Assembly: GCA_938034385.1 (NCBI GenBank)
Contig: CALHLC010000008.1
Location: 1-64,000 of the forward strand
Origin: an uncultured Bacteriovoracaceae bacterium
Lineage (GTDB): Bacteria > Bdellovibrionota > Bacteriovoracia > Bacteriovoracales > Bacteriovoracaceae
Reading direction: 5' to 3'
Length of the DNA stretch: 64,000 nt
Each line of letters opens with the position of its first letter. The stretch's first letter is position 1. The position numbers were made by a program, and so were the translations under genes. The notes below the pieces were generated by a model that was given only the letters and a program-made list of their open reading frames with translations, was not told where the DNA came from and searched no databases. This document shows, one piece after another, positions 8,750 through 15,725 of this stretch.

Positions 8750-9073
8750 ATGGCAAATCTATTAGAAGTCGATGAGACGAATTTTGATGAAAAAGTACTC
8801 GGTCATACTGGCCCAGTTTTAGTTGATTTTTGGGCAGAGTGGTGTGGACCATGCAAGGCCTTAGCTCCAGTTTTGGATGAAATCGCTACTGAGATGGGTG
8901 AGAATGCAATGGTGGTAAAGGTTAATGTTGATAATGCTCAAAACCTTGCTCAAAAATATGGAATTAGAGGGATTCCAACTTTAGTCTTCTTTAAGGCAGG
9001 AGAAGTAAAAAGTACTCTTGTGGGAAATCAGCCTAAAGCAGAAATTTTAAAAAGTTTAAAAGAATTAGTTTAA
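8750..9073 (+). CDS. trxA: thioredoxin
   Basis: 107 aa, the usual length. It carries the active site WAEWCGPCKALAP (Cys pair in WCGPC), the buried Asp in VLVDFWAEW, and the cis-Pro in GIRGIPTLVFF. Cytoplasmic dithiol reductant for ribonucleotide reductase, methionine sulfoxide reductase and protein disulfides. Divergent from the RDD gene and followed by a bidirectional hairpin. Confidence 0.95.
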   Translation: MANLLEVDETNFDEKVLGHTGPVLVDFWAEWCGPCKALAPVLDEIATEMGENAMVVKVNVDNAQNLAQKYGIRGIPTLVFFKAGEVKSTLVGNQPKAEILKSLKELV

Positions 9074-9076
9074 AAA

Positions 9077-9108
9077 GTTGGGCAAGAGGATAAGTCTTCT
9101 TGCCCAAC
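9077..9108. terminator. bidirectional terminator between trxA and the Tyr-rich gene
   Basis: An 11-bp stem (GTTGGGCAAGA at 9077 pairing with TCTTGCCCAAC ending 9108) with a 10-base loop. Read on the minus strand it is followed by TTTTTAAA, a good Rho-independent tail for the convergent gene. On the plus strand the tail is weaker. Confidence 0.75.
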
Positions 9109-9136
9109 AATCTTAATTAAAGCTTAGCATAAAATA

Positions 9137-10627
9137 TTAATACTTATCTTCTAAATCTGGGTCAGAGTAATACTGATCTTGAATTGAACCAGTCTCATAC
9201 TCATCATATTCATATTGATAGTAAAGATCATGTTGATCATTATAATAATAATCTTTCTTGTATGATTCAATGTCATACCCTCCAACGTGGCTATCCTCTT
9301 TATTGAATTTATTAAAATAAGCATAATTTGAAGGTCTGAAAGTTTCTGCACATGTGAATCTAAGTGATTTTTCTTCTAGATTTAATTTATTTTTTTCAAT
9401 GGCACAATTATCATAACCTCTATTACAAGTCATTCTAAAGTAAGACTCAACTACTCTCATCGAATATTTATCAATGAGTTGGTAATTACATGTATCGGTT
9501 GAAGAGTATCTATGCATATAACCATTTATAACCCAATATGGATATCCATCAATAAAGTTAAATGTGTTGTTTTGATATTCTTGGTTTGTTTCTTCTACGC
9601 TTCTAAATATCCAATTTATATATAGTGCGTGTTGCATATCATTGTTGTGTAAAAACCTATAATACTGATAGCTAGTCCAGTCATACGAAATCGGTTCATA
9701 GTCATATGAAGTATATGAATATGGAACATGGAATACAGTGATGTAGTGATATCTAGCATGATAATAGTTAAACGGTCGCCAATAATAATAAGTACCGTAG
9801 TGCCTAGCATGGTGATATGGCAGGACACCATGAACAATTCTTTTATAAGGCCTTGTTACATAAGTTTTTCTTGGACGTTTCACAACATTATAAGAATAAT
9901 TTAGTTGATGACGTCTTTTATTGATCTTTTTAACATCTTGTTTTGATTTCGCAACTCGGTTATGACCATAGGTTCTTGTGTTTGAAACACCAGAAACAAC
10001 TTTTTTATTATGAACATTTGATTTCCCAACTCTAACAGTTACTTGCATTGCTTGTCTTCTCTTTGCTTGAGATTTTGATTCCATTTTTACTCGCGAGTTA
10101 TTTATACCTCGTGAAGAATCAGATCTTGAAGTCGAAGAATTAGACCTTGAAGGAACTTTAGAAGTTCTAGGCTTTATAACAACTGGTTCTTCTACTTCAT
10201 AGTCGTCGTAATCATAATCATAGGTCGTGTCAGTCTCTACTTCAGGTTCACTTTGGGCCTGCGATTCCCGCTCTCTTTGAGCATCTGCTTCCCGTTCTCT
10301 TTGAGCGTCTGCTTCCCGTTCTCTTTGAGCATCTGCTTCCCGCTCTCTTTGGGCACTTGCTTCTCGTTTTCTTTGAGCTTCTGCTTCTCGCTCTCTTTGG
10401 GCACTTGCTTCTCGTTTTCTTTGAGCATCAGCTTCTTCACGTTGTCTTTGTGCATTCGCTTCACGTTGTCTTTTCGCAGATTCAGAACTACTTCCTGATG
10501 AACGACTATTTGAAGACCCAGATTTTCGAGAAGAGCTAGACCTTTTTCTCCTCTGAGAAAAAGCTTCAGTGCTAAATAAGAATAAAAATAAAAAAAATAC
10601 AAATACATTGAAACGCCGGTGTTTCAT
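9137..10627 (-). CDS. secreted Tyr-rich protein with Arg/Glu repeats (paralog A)
   Basis: 496 aa, signal peptide MKHRRFNVFVFFLFLFLFSTEAFSQ. Residues about 27-55 are Ser/Arg-rich. Residues about 60-125 are an 8-residue charged repeat (AQRERE-AD type), likely a long helix or coiled coil. A Asp/Tyr cluster and a basic block (SRVKMESKSQAKRRQAM, about 180 on) follow. The C-terminal half is rich in Tyr and His (HHARHYGTYYYWRPF) with four Cys in a compact block (DTCNYQL, MTCNRGY, DNCAIE, FTCAETF), then an acidic Tyr tail. The start is set by AGGAGG seven bases upstream. It is paralogous to the gene at 10874-12301 over about the last 320 residues. I do not recognise the family; probably an exported structural or surface protein. 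Confidence 0.75.
   Translation of the reverse strand: MKHRRFNVFVFFLFLFLFSTEAFSQRRKRSSSSRKSGSSNSRSSGSSSESAKRQREANAQRQREEADAQRKREASAQREREAEAQRKREASAQREREADAQREREADAQREREADAQRERESQAQSEPEVETDTTYDYDYDDYEVEEPVVIKPRTSKVPSRSNSSTSRSDSSRGINNSRVKMESKSQAKRRQAMQVTVRVGKSNVHNKKVVSGVSNTRTYGHNRVAKSKQDVKKINKRRHQLNYSYNVVKRPRKTYVTRPYKRIVHGVLPYHHARHYGTYYYWRPFNYYHARYHYITVFHVPYSYTSYDYEPISYDWTSYQYYRFLHNNDMQHALYINWIFRSVEETNQEYQNNTFNFIDGYPYWVINGYMHRYSSTDTCNYQLIDKYSMRVVESYFRMTCNRGYDNCAIEKNKLNLEEKSLRFTCAETFRPSNYAYFNKFNKEDSHVGGYDIESYKKDYYYNDQHDLYYQYEYDEYETGSIQDQYYSDPDLEDKY
10267..10440 (-). repeat. 24-bp tandem coding repeats (Arg/Glu 8-mer)
   Basis: About seven degenerate 24-bp units, on the plus strand of the type TCTCTTTGAGCATCTGCTTC, encode the 8-residue QRERE repeat of the surrounding gene. 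Copies differ mainly at silent or conservative positions, which suggests expansion by slippage or recombination. Confidence 0.75.
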
Positions 10628-10721
10628 AATTCCTCCTTAGTATTTATATGAATTCTTTTCGATGTGTTTTTAATTAAGAACATTACTAGCGAGTTTTTGT
10701 AGTTATTAGAATAAAATAAAT

Positions 10722-10732
10722 CTAACTGTTAG
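10722..10732. promoter_or_regulatory. palindrome CTAACTGTTAG upstream of paralog A
   Basis: CTAAC-T-GTTAG is a perfect 5-bp inverted repeat with a one-base spacer, 94 bases upstream of the start codon. The same 11 bases, within a shared block TCTAACTGTTAGTAGTTTT, lie 96 bases upstream of paralog B. The conservation of sequence and distance suggests an operator or activator site for both genes. Confidence 0.55.
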
Positions 10733-10825
10733 TAGTTTTTAGAGGTGCGTTTTGACCAATGGAATTACGTTTGTTTTTTTATGTAGATTAAGAAAAATGA
10801 AAGAGCAACTAACATGATAGTTTTG

Positions 10826-10859
10826 TTAAAACGGGCAATAAGAAATACTTATTGCCCGA
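10826..10859 (-). terminator. terminator of paralog B
   Basis: A perfect 11-bp stem (CGGGCAATAAG at 10833-10843 with 10849-10859) and 5-base loop, just downstream of the minus-strand gene ending at 10874. On that strand it is followed by TTTTAAC. Confidence 0.75.
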
Positions 10860-10873
10860 ATTTATAAAGTTAA

Positions 10874-12301
10874 CTAACTTTCTGAAGAATAATATTGATC
10901 TTCAAGAGCTGGATCAGTGTAATACTGATCTTGGACTGAATCTGTATTGTATTCATCATATTCGTAGTCATAGTAAAGATCATATTGATCATCGTAATAA
11001 TAATCTTTTTTATACGACTCAACATTGTATCCACCTAAGTGACTATCTTGTTTATTATATTTGTTAAAATACTCATAGTTTTTAGGTCTAAATGTTTCAG
11101 CACATGTAAATCTAAAAGAATTTTCTAAGTGGTTCAGATTATTTCTTAAATTAGCACAAGTATCATATCCAACACTACAAGATTTATTAAAATAAGATTC
11201 AACAACTCTCATCGAATACTTATCAATAAGTTGATAATTACAAGAGTCAGTTGATGAATATCTATGCATATATCCATTGAAAACCCAGTATGGATAATTA
11301 TCAATAAAGTTAAAAGTATCGTTTTGATAATCACTATTAGTTTCTTCAACACTTCTAAATATCCAGTTCATGTAAAAAGCATTTTGCATATTATTGTTTT
11401 GTAAAAACCTATAATATTCATAGCTATTCCAGTCGTAAGGAATGGGCTCGTAATCATATGATGTGTAGGAATACGGAACATGAAAAGTTGTGATGTAGTG
11501 GTACCTAGCATGATAGTAATGAAATGGTCGCCAATAATAATATGTACCGTAATGTCTAGCATGGTGGTATGGCAGAGTTCCTACAACCACTCTTCTATAT
11601 GGACGAGTTACAAAACATTTCCTTGGACGATTAACAATAGTATTTGAATAGTTTAATCGATGTCTTCTATTGTTGATTTGCTTAACCACTCTTTTAGATC
11701 TGGCAACTCGATTTTGACCGTAGATTCTAGTGTTGGATACACCAGAAACAACTTTTCTGTTGTGAACATTAGACCTGCCAACTCTAGCAGTGACTTGTTT
11801 GGCTTGTCTTTGTTTTGCATTTGCTCTTGATTCAACTTTTACTCTAGAACTAATTCTTTTTGATTGAACTCTTGATCTATTAGTAGATCTTGATGGTTTT
11901 GAAGCCGAAGAGTTTGATCTTGTTTGTGCTCTAGAAGTATTCGAACTTGAGTTAGATCTTGAAGGTCTTGAACTTGAAGCTGACGAACTAGATCTTGATG
12001 GCCTTGAAGTATTTGCACGAGAGCTAGACCTTGAAGGTTTTGAACTCGATGCTGAAGAACTAGATCTCGAAGGTGCTGATCTTGAAGAAGATGAACTTGA
12101 ACTAGATCTTGAAGGTGCTGATCTTGAAGAAGACGAGCTAGAACTAGATCTCGAAGAGCTTGAACTTGAAGAACTTGAACTTGACTTTGAAGAGCCAGAT
12201 CTTGATGAGCTAGATCGTTTTCTTCTTTGGCCAAAAGTTTCTAGCGAAAAAATAGCTAGAAATAAAAATAACATAAAACGATACGTCGAATGTCGCCGCA
12301 T
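10874..12301 (-). CDS. secreted Tyr-rich protein with Ser/Arg-rich N-terminus (paralog B)
   Basis: 475 aa from the ATG at 12301, chosen because AGGAGG lies seven bases upstream; an in-frame start 15 codons earlier has no such site. The signal peptide (MRRHSTYRFMLFLFLAIFSLETFGQ) is followed by about 110 residues of Ser/Arg/Pro low complexity (repeats of RSSSSASSS and SRPSRS type). From about residue 150 it closely follows paralog A: KVVSGVSNTRIYGQNRVA, HHARHYGTYYYWRPF, the four-Cys block and an acidic Tyr-rich tail. The two genes are tandem, same strand, each with its own terminator and upstream palindrome, so they are a local duplication whose N-terminal low-complexity segments have been replaced or have diverged fast. 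Function unknown; exported. Confidence 0.75.
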   Translation of the reverse strand: MRRHSTYRFMLFLFLAIFSLETFGQRRKRSSSSRSGSSKSSSSSSSSSSSRSSSSSSSSRSAPSRSSSSSSSSRSAPSRSSSSASSSKPSRSSSRANTSRPSRSSSSASSSRPSRSNSSSNTSRAQTRSNSSASKPSRSTNRSRVQSKRISSRVKVESRANAKQRQAKQVTARVGRSNVHNRKVVSGVSNTRIYGQNRVARSKRVVKQINNRRHRLNYSNTIVNRPRKCFVTRPYRRVVVGTLPYHHARHYGTYYYWRPFHYYHARYHYITTFHVPYSYTSYDYEPIPYDWNSYEYYRFLQNNNMQNAFYMNWIFRSVEETNSDYQNDTFNFIDNYPYWVFNGYMHRYSSTDSCNYQLIDKYSMRVVESYFNKSCSVGYDTCANLRNNLNHLENSFRFTCAETFRPKNYEYFNKYNKQDSHLGGYNVESYKKDYYYDDQYDLYYDYEYDEYNTDSVQDQYYTDPALEDQYYSSES

Positions 12302-12397
12302 TGATTCCTCCTTTGTAATGTGAATTAATTTCCTAGAAAAACACAAGTGTAATGAGTCTTTTTATCTTATTAAATAAGCTTGATAAATTATAAAGTT

Positions 12398-12408
12398 CTA
12401 ACTGTTAG
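12398..12408. promoter_or_regulatory. palindrome CTAACTGTTAG upstream of paralog B
   Basis: An identical copy of the 11-base inverted repeat at 10722, here 96 bases upstream of the chosen start. The flanking TAGTAGTTTT is also shared. On the coding strand both sites read CTACTAACAGTTAGA. Confidence 0.55.
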
Positions 12409-12530
12409 TAGTTTTGAGAGAGTCACTTTGCACTTGCTAAATTGAATTTAAAGACCTTTCGCTAATTAAAAAAACATTAGAGAATAAAAAATAACATTTA
12501 GAAATTCAGTGGTGTCACTTTGAAGAGTGC

Positions 12531-12839
12531 CTATGCCACTTTTGATATTTGATTTTTCGATTCGGTGTCATCTTGTCTTGTTTTAATTAATTTTAACTTC
12601 TTTCTTCTGAATCTCCATTGTCTTTGCAGACAATAAACTGAAACGAAGATAACCAATCCAAGAAAGAAGTTATTATTTAGAGTAACTTGTTCTCGTAATA
12701 AGGAGTAGAAAAAATCTTTTTCTTGAATCCTCAAAGTTTCACCATATATATTAAATCTGAAGAAGAGGTATAGATTAAAACCAAAAGAAGCTGTTGCTAT
12801 AAAAAGTGAAAATAGAAAAATTTTTAATGGGTTAAACAA
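12531..12839 (-). CDS. small two-helix membrane protein
   Basis: 102 aa, TTG start behind AGGAG (TAGGAGAAGAG-TTG). Two hydrophobic segments are visible: about 5-28 (LKIFLFSLFIATASFGFNLYLFF) and about 55-73 (NNFFLGLVIFVSVYCL). A strongly basic cytoplasmic tail (RQWRFRRKKLKLIKTR) ends the protein. No family recognised. The insertion sequence begins 72 bases upstream of the start codon, so the native promoter may have been displaced. Confidence 0.55.
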   Translation of the reverse strand: MFNPLKIFLFSLFIATASFGFNLYLFFRFNIYGETLRIQEKDFFYSLLREQVTLNNNFFLGLVIFVSVYCLQRQWRFRRKKLKLIKTRQDDTESKNQISKVA

Positions 12840-12895
12840 CTCTTCTCCTATGATTATCTGACAGGGATTATTCGGAAAAAGACTGAAAAACTTAA

Positions 12896-12911
12896 GTACT
12901 TTAATAGAGTG
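12896..12911. repeat. target-site duplication, left copy (16 bp)
   Basis: GTACTTTAATAGAGTG directly abuts the left end of the insertion sequence and is repeated exactly at 14223-14238. Long target duplications are known for the IS1202-type group. Confidence 0.9.
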
Positions 12912-12937
12912 TGTGGTTTCCTCGCGATAATGTCCTA
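12912..12937 (+). repeat. IS left terminal inverted repeat
   Basis: 26 bp starting TGTGGTTTCC and ending AATGTCCTA, matching the inverted right end at 23 of 26 positions. Confidence 0.85.
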
Positions 12938-13014
12938 TTCTTAATTCCCAGCGATTATGTCATAAACAATTTACTCAACTAATTCTTGTATCATTGTTAT
13001 ATCAAGGAGTTGAG

Positions 13015-14157
13015 ATGGGAGAAATCGTCATGAGTAAAAAAGATCAAAAAATGTATGATCAAGCTATTCAAGTAATCTGTAAAAGGTTAAGTATCCAGGA
13101 ATTTGCTGAACTCAATTCACTATCATACAGACAATCTCAAAGAATTATTAAAAAAGTAAAAAGCAAAGGTATGAAAGGAGTTAAACACGGAAACCTGGGA
13201 AAAATTCCTCATAACAAAACACCTAGTGAGTTAGAACTAGATATTTTAAGCCTCCTAAAGGGAAAGTACTATGACTTCAATCTCACCCACTTCAAAGAAA
13301 TGATCCACGTACATGAAGGAATTGAGATAGGAAAAAATGTCATTCATCGAATTGCAAAAACTAATGGATTAATTAAAAGACCTAAGAGAAGGTTGAAAAA
13401 GAAAGTTCATAAACTACGTCCTCGTATGCCACAAGAAGGCATGCTGATTCAGTTTGATGGATCACAACATGTTTGGTTCGGAGGTTTTGAATCAGATCTT
13501 ATTGCAGGAATTGACGATGCTACTGGCAAGGTTCTTGGAGCTGAGTTTTTTATAGGAGAAACTAGTTTAAATTGTATGAAAGTGATGAAAGAAATTATCC
13601 AAGCTCATGGAGTTCCTCATGCGTTTTACTTAGATAAGGCCGGAGCCTTTGGTAAAGATGATCGCGATAAGTCATCGACTCAGATAGGAAGAGCTCTTAC
13701 ATCAATTGGAAGTGATATTATTCTTGCTAACTCACCTCAGGCGAAAGGTAAGATTGAGAGGCTTTGGGATACTCTTCAAGATCGGTTAATCGCAGAGCTT
13801 AGGTTTTATGAAATCAAAACAGTTCCATCAGCAAATAAGTTTTTGAGAGAAGATTTTCTTCCACGTTTTAATCAAAACTTTTCTTACCCAGCGAGAAGCT
13901 CTCAAAAGGCTTACCTCGAGTGTATTGATAATTTAGATAATATCTTTTGTATGAAGGAGAATCGGAAAATAACAACTGGAAATACTTTTAGCTGGAACTC
14001 TCAAGTCTACATCATACAAGGAGAGCGAAACTATCGCTTTAGGACAATCAATATTAATACTCATTATGATGGACATGTTAGCTTCGACATCTTAGGTAAA
14101 GCGGTTGAAGTAAAGGCATATAAATCTACTCCACGAAACTTAGGTTTAGCGGCATAA
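13015..14157 (+). CDS. IS transposase, integrase-core DDE (IS1202/ISNCY type)
   Basis: 380 aa from the ATG at 13015, chosen because AAGGAG lies six bases upstream; an upstream in-frame TTG at 12994 has no site. An N-terminal helix-turn-helix (IQEFAELNSLSYRQSQRIIKKV) and a second DNA-binding segment precede an rve-type catalytic core. The presumed DDE residues are Asp in LIQFDGSQH, Asp in FYLDKAGAF and Glu in SPQAKGKIERLWDTLQ. The QFDGS, IDDATGKVLGA and NSPQAKGKIER blocks are characteristic of the ISNCY/IS1202 group. The reading frame is uninterrupted, so the element may be active. Confidence 0.9.
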   Translation: MGEIVMSKKDQKMYDQAIQVICKRLSIQEFAELNSLSYRQSQRIIKKVKSKGMKGVKHGNLGKIPHNKTPSELELDILSLLKGKYYDFNLTHFKEMIHVHEGIEIGKNVIHRIAKTNGLIKRPKRRLKKKVHKLRPRMPQEGMLIQFDGSQHVWFGGFESDLIAGIDDATGKVLGAEFFIGETSLNCMKVMKEIIQAHGVPHAFYLDKAGAFGKDDRDKSSTQIGRALTSIGSDIILANSPQAKGKIERLWDTLQDRLIAELRFYEIKTVPSANKFLREDFLPRFNQNFSYPARSSQKAYLECIDNLDNIFCMKENRKITTGNTFSWNSQVYIIQGERNYRFRTININTHYDGHVSFDILGKAVEVKAYKSTPRNLGLAA

Positions 14158-14196
14158 ACAAAATACCGAGATAGGACATAATCGCTAGGAAATAAA

Positions 14197-14222
14197 TAGG
14201 ACATTATCGCAGGGAAACGACA
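14197..14222 (-). repeat. IS right terminal inverted repeat
   Basis: 26 bp ending GGGAAACGACA; its reverse complement begins TGTCGTTTCC and matches the left end except at three positions. Confidence 0.85.
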
Positions 14223-14238
14223 GTACTTTAATAGAGTG
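14223..14238. repeat. target-site duplication, right copy (16 bp)
   Basis: An exact repeat of GTACTTTAATAGAGTG found at 12896-12911. Confidence 0.9.
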
Positions 14239-14390
14239 CTAATTAGCTCTAAGCTGAAGAGAGAATGCCAACAAAAATAGGCGTATATTTTTATCATTTA
14301 AGCCTGAAGTACTTAGAGTCCTATGATTTAAGATAAAACAAGCCTAACAAGTTTAAACTTTATAAGTACAAAGAACCTGGGGAGGGGAAT

Positions 14391-14741
14391 ATGAAAAAAA
14401 TGTTAATTTTAGGTGCACTACTTTTTACAAGTCAATCATTTGCAAAAGATGGAAATGTGGATTGTGGTAATAGCAAGTGTTATTGTGTCGTTGATAATTG
14501 CTCTACAACTGGAAATGGACAAGATTGGGCAGGAGATGAAGACCTAAGAGGCCAATGCATGGTTTGTGATGATGAAGGGGTAACTTGTAATAAAGATAAT
14601 GGGTCGTGTTCGACTAGTGTTGTTGTAAAAAAATCATTAATTATCTCTAAGAAACCATATAACTATTATAGAGGTAATACCTCTTCTAGTAGATCTTATA
14701 GAAGTACTAGACCTTCAAGAAGTTCTTATAGAAGAAATTAA
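14391..14741 (+). CDS. small secreted Cys-rich protein with Ser/Arg/Tyr tail
   Basis: 116 aa. Signal peptide MKKMLILGALLFTSQSFA precedes a compact segment with nine Cys (about 24-75: DCGNSKCYCVVDNC, then QCMVCDDEGVTC and GSCST), likely disulfide-bonded or metal-binding. The tail is Ser/Arg/Tyr-rich (SSSRSYRSTRPSRSSYRRN), reminiscent of the low-complexity part of paralog B at 10874-12301. A strong GGGGAGGGG site precedes the start. Family not recognised. Confidence 0.65.
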   Translation: MKKMLILGALLFTSQSFAKDGNVDCGNSKCYCVVDNCSTTGNGQDWAGDEDLRGQCMVCDDEGVTCNKDNGSCSTSVVVKKSLIISKKPYNYYRGNTSSSRSYRSTRPSRSSYRRN

Positions 14742-14764
14742 AAAGTATGCTATAGGGAGTTAGT

Positions 14765-15724
14765 TTAGGTTTCTGATTTTTGAATTAAGTTATTTAAAAA
14801 CGTAGAAAAGCTAACTCCATGTTTTTCCATCATTTTTGGAAAAAGTGAAATATTTGTCATGCCAGGAAATGTGTTAATCTCATTTACGTAAATTTTATCT
14901 TTTGTTTTAAAAAAATCAATTCGAGATAAATGTCTCAAATTCATGATTTCAAAGACTTCTTTAGTAATAAGTTTTATCTCTGAAGCTTCAATTTCATCTA
15001 GAGTGGCTTCGACTTTAATATTTGTTGTAGATTCATTCGAGTACTTTTCATCAAAGTCATAAAATTTATCATTGGTTATTATTTCTCCTGGTTTTGAAAA
15101 ATGAGCTTCGTTATTAAATTCGAAGGCAGCTACTTCTAATTCTCGGCCTTCAATAAACTTTTCTAATAATACAAATTTAGAGAATTTAAATGCTTCTTTT
15201 GTATAATGATAAGCTTGCTCTAAATTCTTAGGATGGTAGCAGCCAATTGAAGATCCTTCACTATTAGCTTTGATGAAAATATTTTGATGCTTTTCAAAAA
15301 AATTCTCAATTGCTTTAGAATCAAAGTTGTATAAAGGAATAAAAGGAACCGTAGATATTCCAAAACTATCGAGAATAGACTTAGTTGTTAATTTATTAAA
15401 GCAATTTAAACTCTCTTGAGCTTTGCATCCCAAAAATGGGATATTAAGAAGTTCAAGCATTGCAGGGATTTTTCCATCTTCTCCAGGACGACCATGAATA
15501 CAAGGAATGACAAAGTCGATAACTTCAATCTGTTTGTTTTTAAGTAAACCTTCTTGAGTGAGTAACACTTTTTGATCATCTAAAATCCAATCACCATTTT
15601 TTTTAATTTCAATTTCAAAAACTTTAAAGTTAGGATCAATCTGGCTTACCAAATAGTCTTTTGATTTACGTGAGATCTCATGTTCACTTCCACCACCGCC
15701 AAATAAAACTAGAACTTTTTTCAT
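14765..15724 (-). CDS. ddl: D-alanine--D-alanine ligase
   Basis: 319 aa. It joins two D-Ala with ATP for peptidoglycan precursors. The N-terminal domain begins VLVLFGGGGSEHEISRKS, with the conserved Glu-His. CIHGRPGEDGKIPAMLELL is the classical H-G-x2-G-E-D-G block. Later come IKANSEGSSIGC (ATP-grasp), LEKFIEGRELEVAAF and the metal-binding end DFF...YVNEINTFPGMTNISLFP. It lies one base downstream of thrS on the same strand, so they form an operon. Confidence 0.93.
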   Translation of the reverse strand: MKKVLVLFGGGGSEHEISRKSKDYLVSQIDPNFKVFEIEIKKNGDWILDDQKVLLTQEGLLKNKQIEVIDFVIPCIHGRPGEDGKIPAMLELLNIPFLGCKAQESLNCFNKLTTKSILDSFGISTVPFIPLYNFDSKAIENFFEKHQNIFIKANSEGSSIGCYHPKNLEQAYHYTKEAFKFSKFVLLEKFIEGRELEVAAFEFNNEAHFSKPGEIITNDKFYDFDEKYSNESTTNIKVEATLDEIEASEIKLITKEVFEIMNLRHLSRIDFFKTKDKIYVNEINTFPGMTNISLFPKMMEKHGVSFSTFLNNLIQKSET

Positions 15725-15725
15725 T

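Larger units (their letters stand above)
12912..14222 (+). mobile_element. complete IS1202/ISNCY-type insertion sequence, 1311 bp
   Basis: The element is bounded by imperfect 26-bp terminal inverted repeats (12912-12937 and 14197-14222). They begin TGTGG and TGTCG respectively and agree at all but three positions. A 16-bp direct repeat flanks it. It carries one intact DDE transposase. Each end also has a second, internal copy of the 11-base core GCGAT(A/T)ATGTC: 12924 and 12951 at the left, 14175 and 14200 inverted at the right. Two transposase-binding sites per end are likely. Perfect target duplications and an intact gene point to a recent insertion. Confidence 0.9.

Noticed and set aside
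10237-10608. Alternative-frame open frames on both strands over the Arg/Glu repeat region
   Set aside because: They arise from the 24-bp periodic repeat, which keeps several frames open. The annotated frame alone has a signal peptide and ribosome-binding site.
11839-12234. Gln/Leu/Asp-rich frame within paralog B
   Set aside because: A frame-shifted reading of the Ser/Arg low-complexity DNA; no start signal.
12508-12535. Possible terminator after the small membrane-protein gene
   Set aside because: Only interrupted 4-5 bp arms (AGTGG/CCACT and CACT/AGTG) pair; too weak to call.
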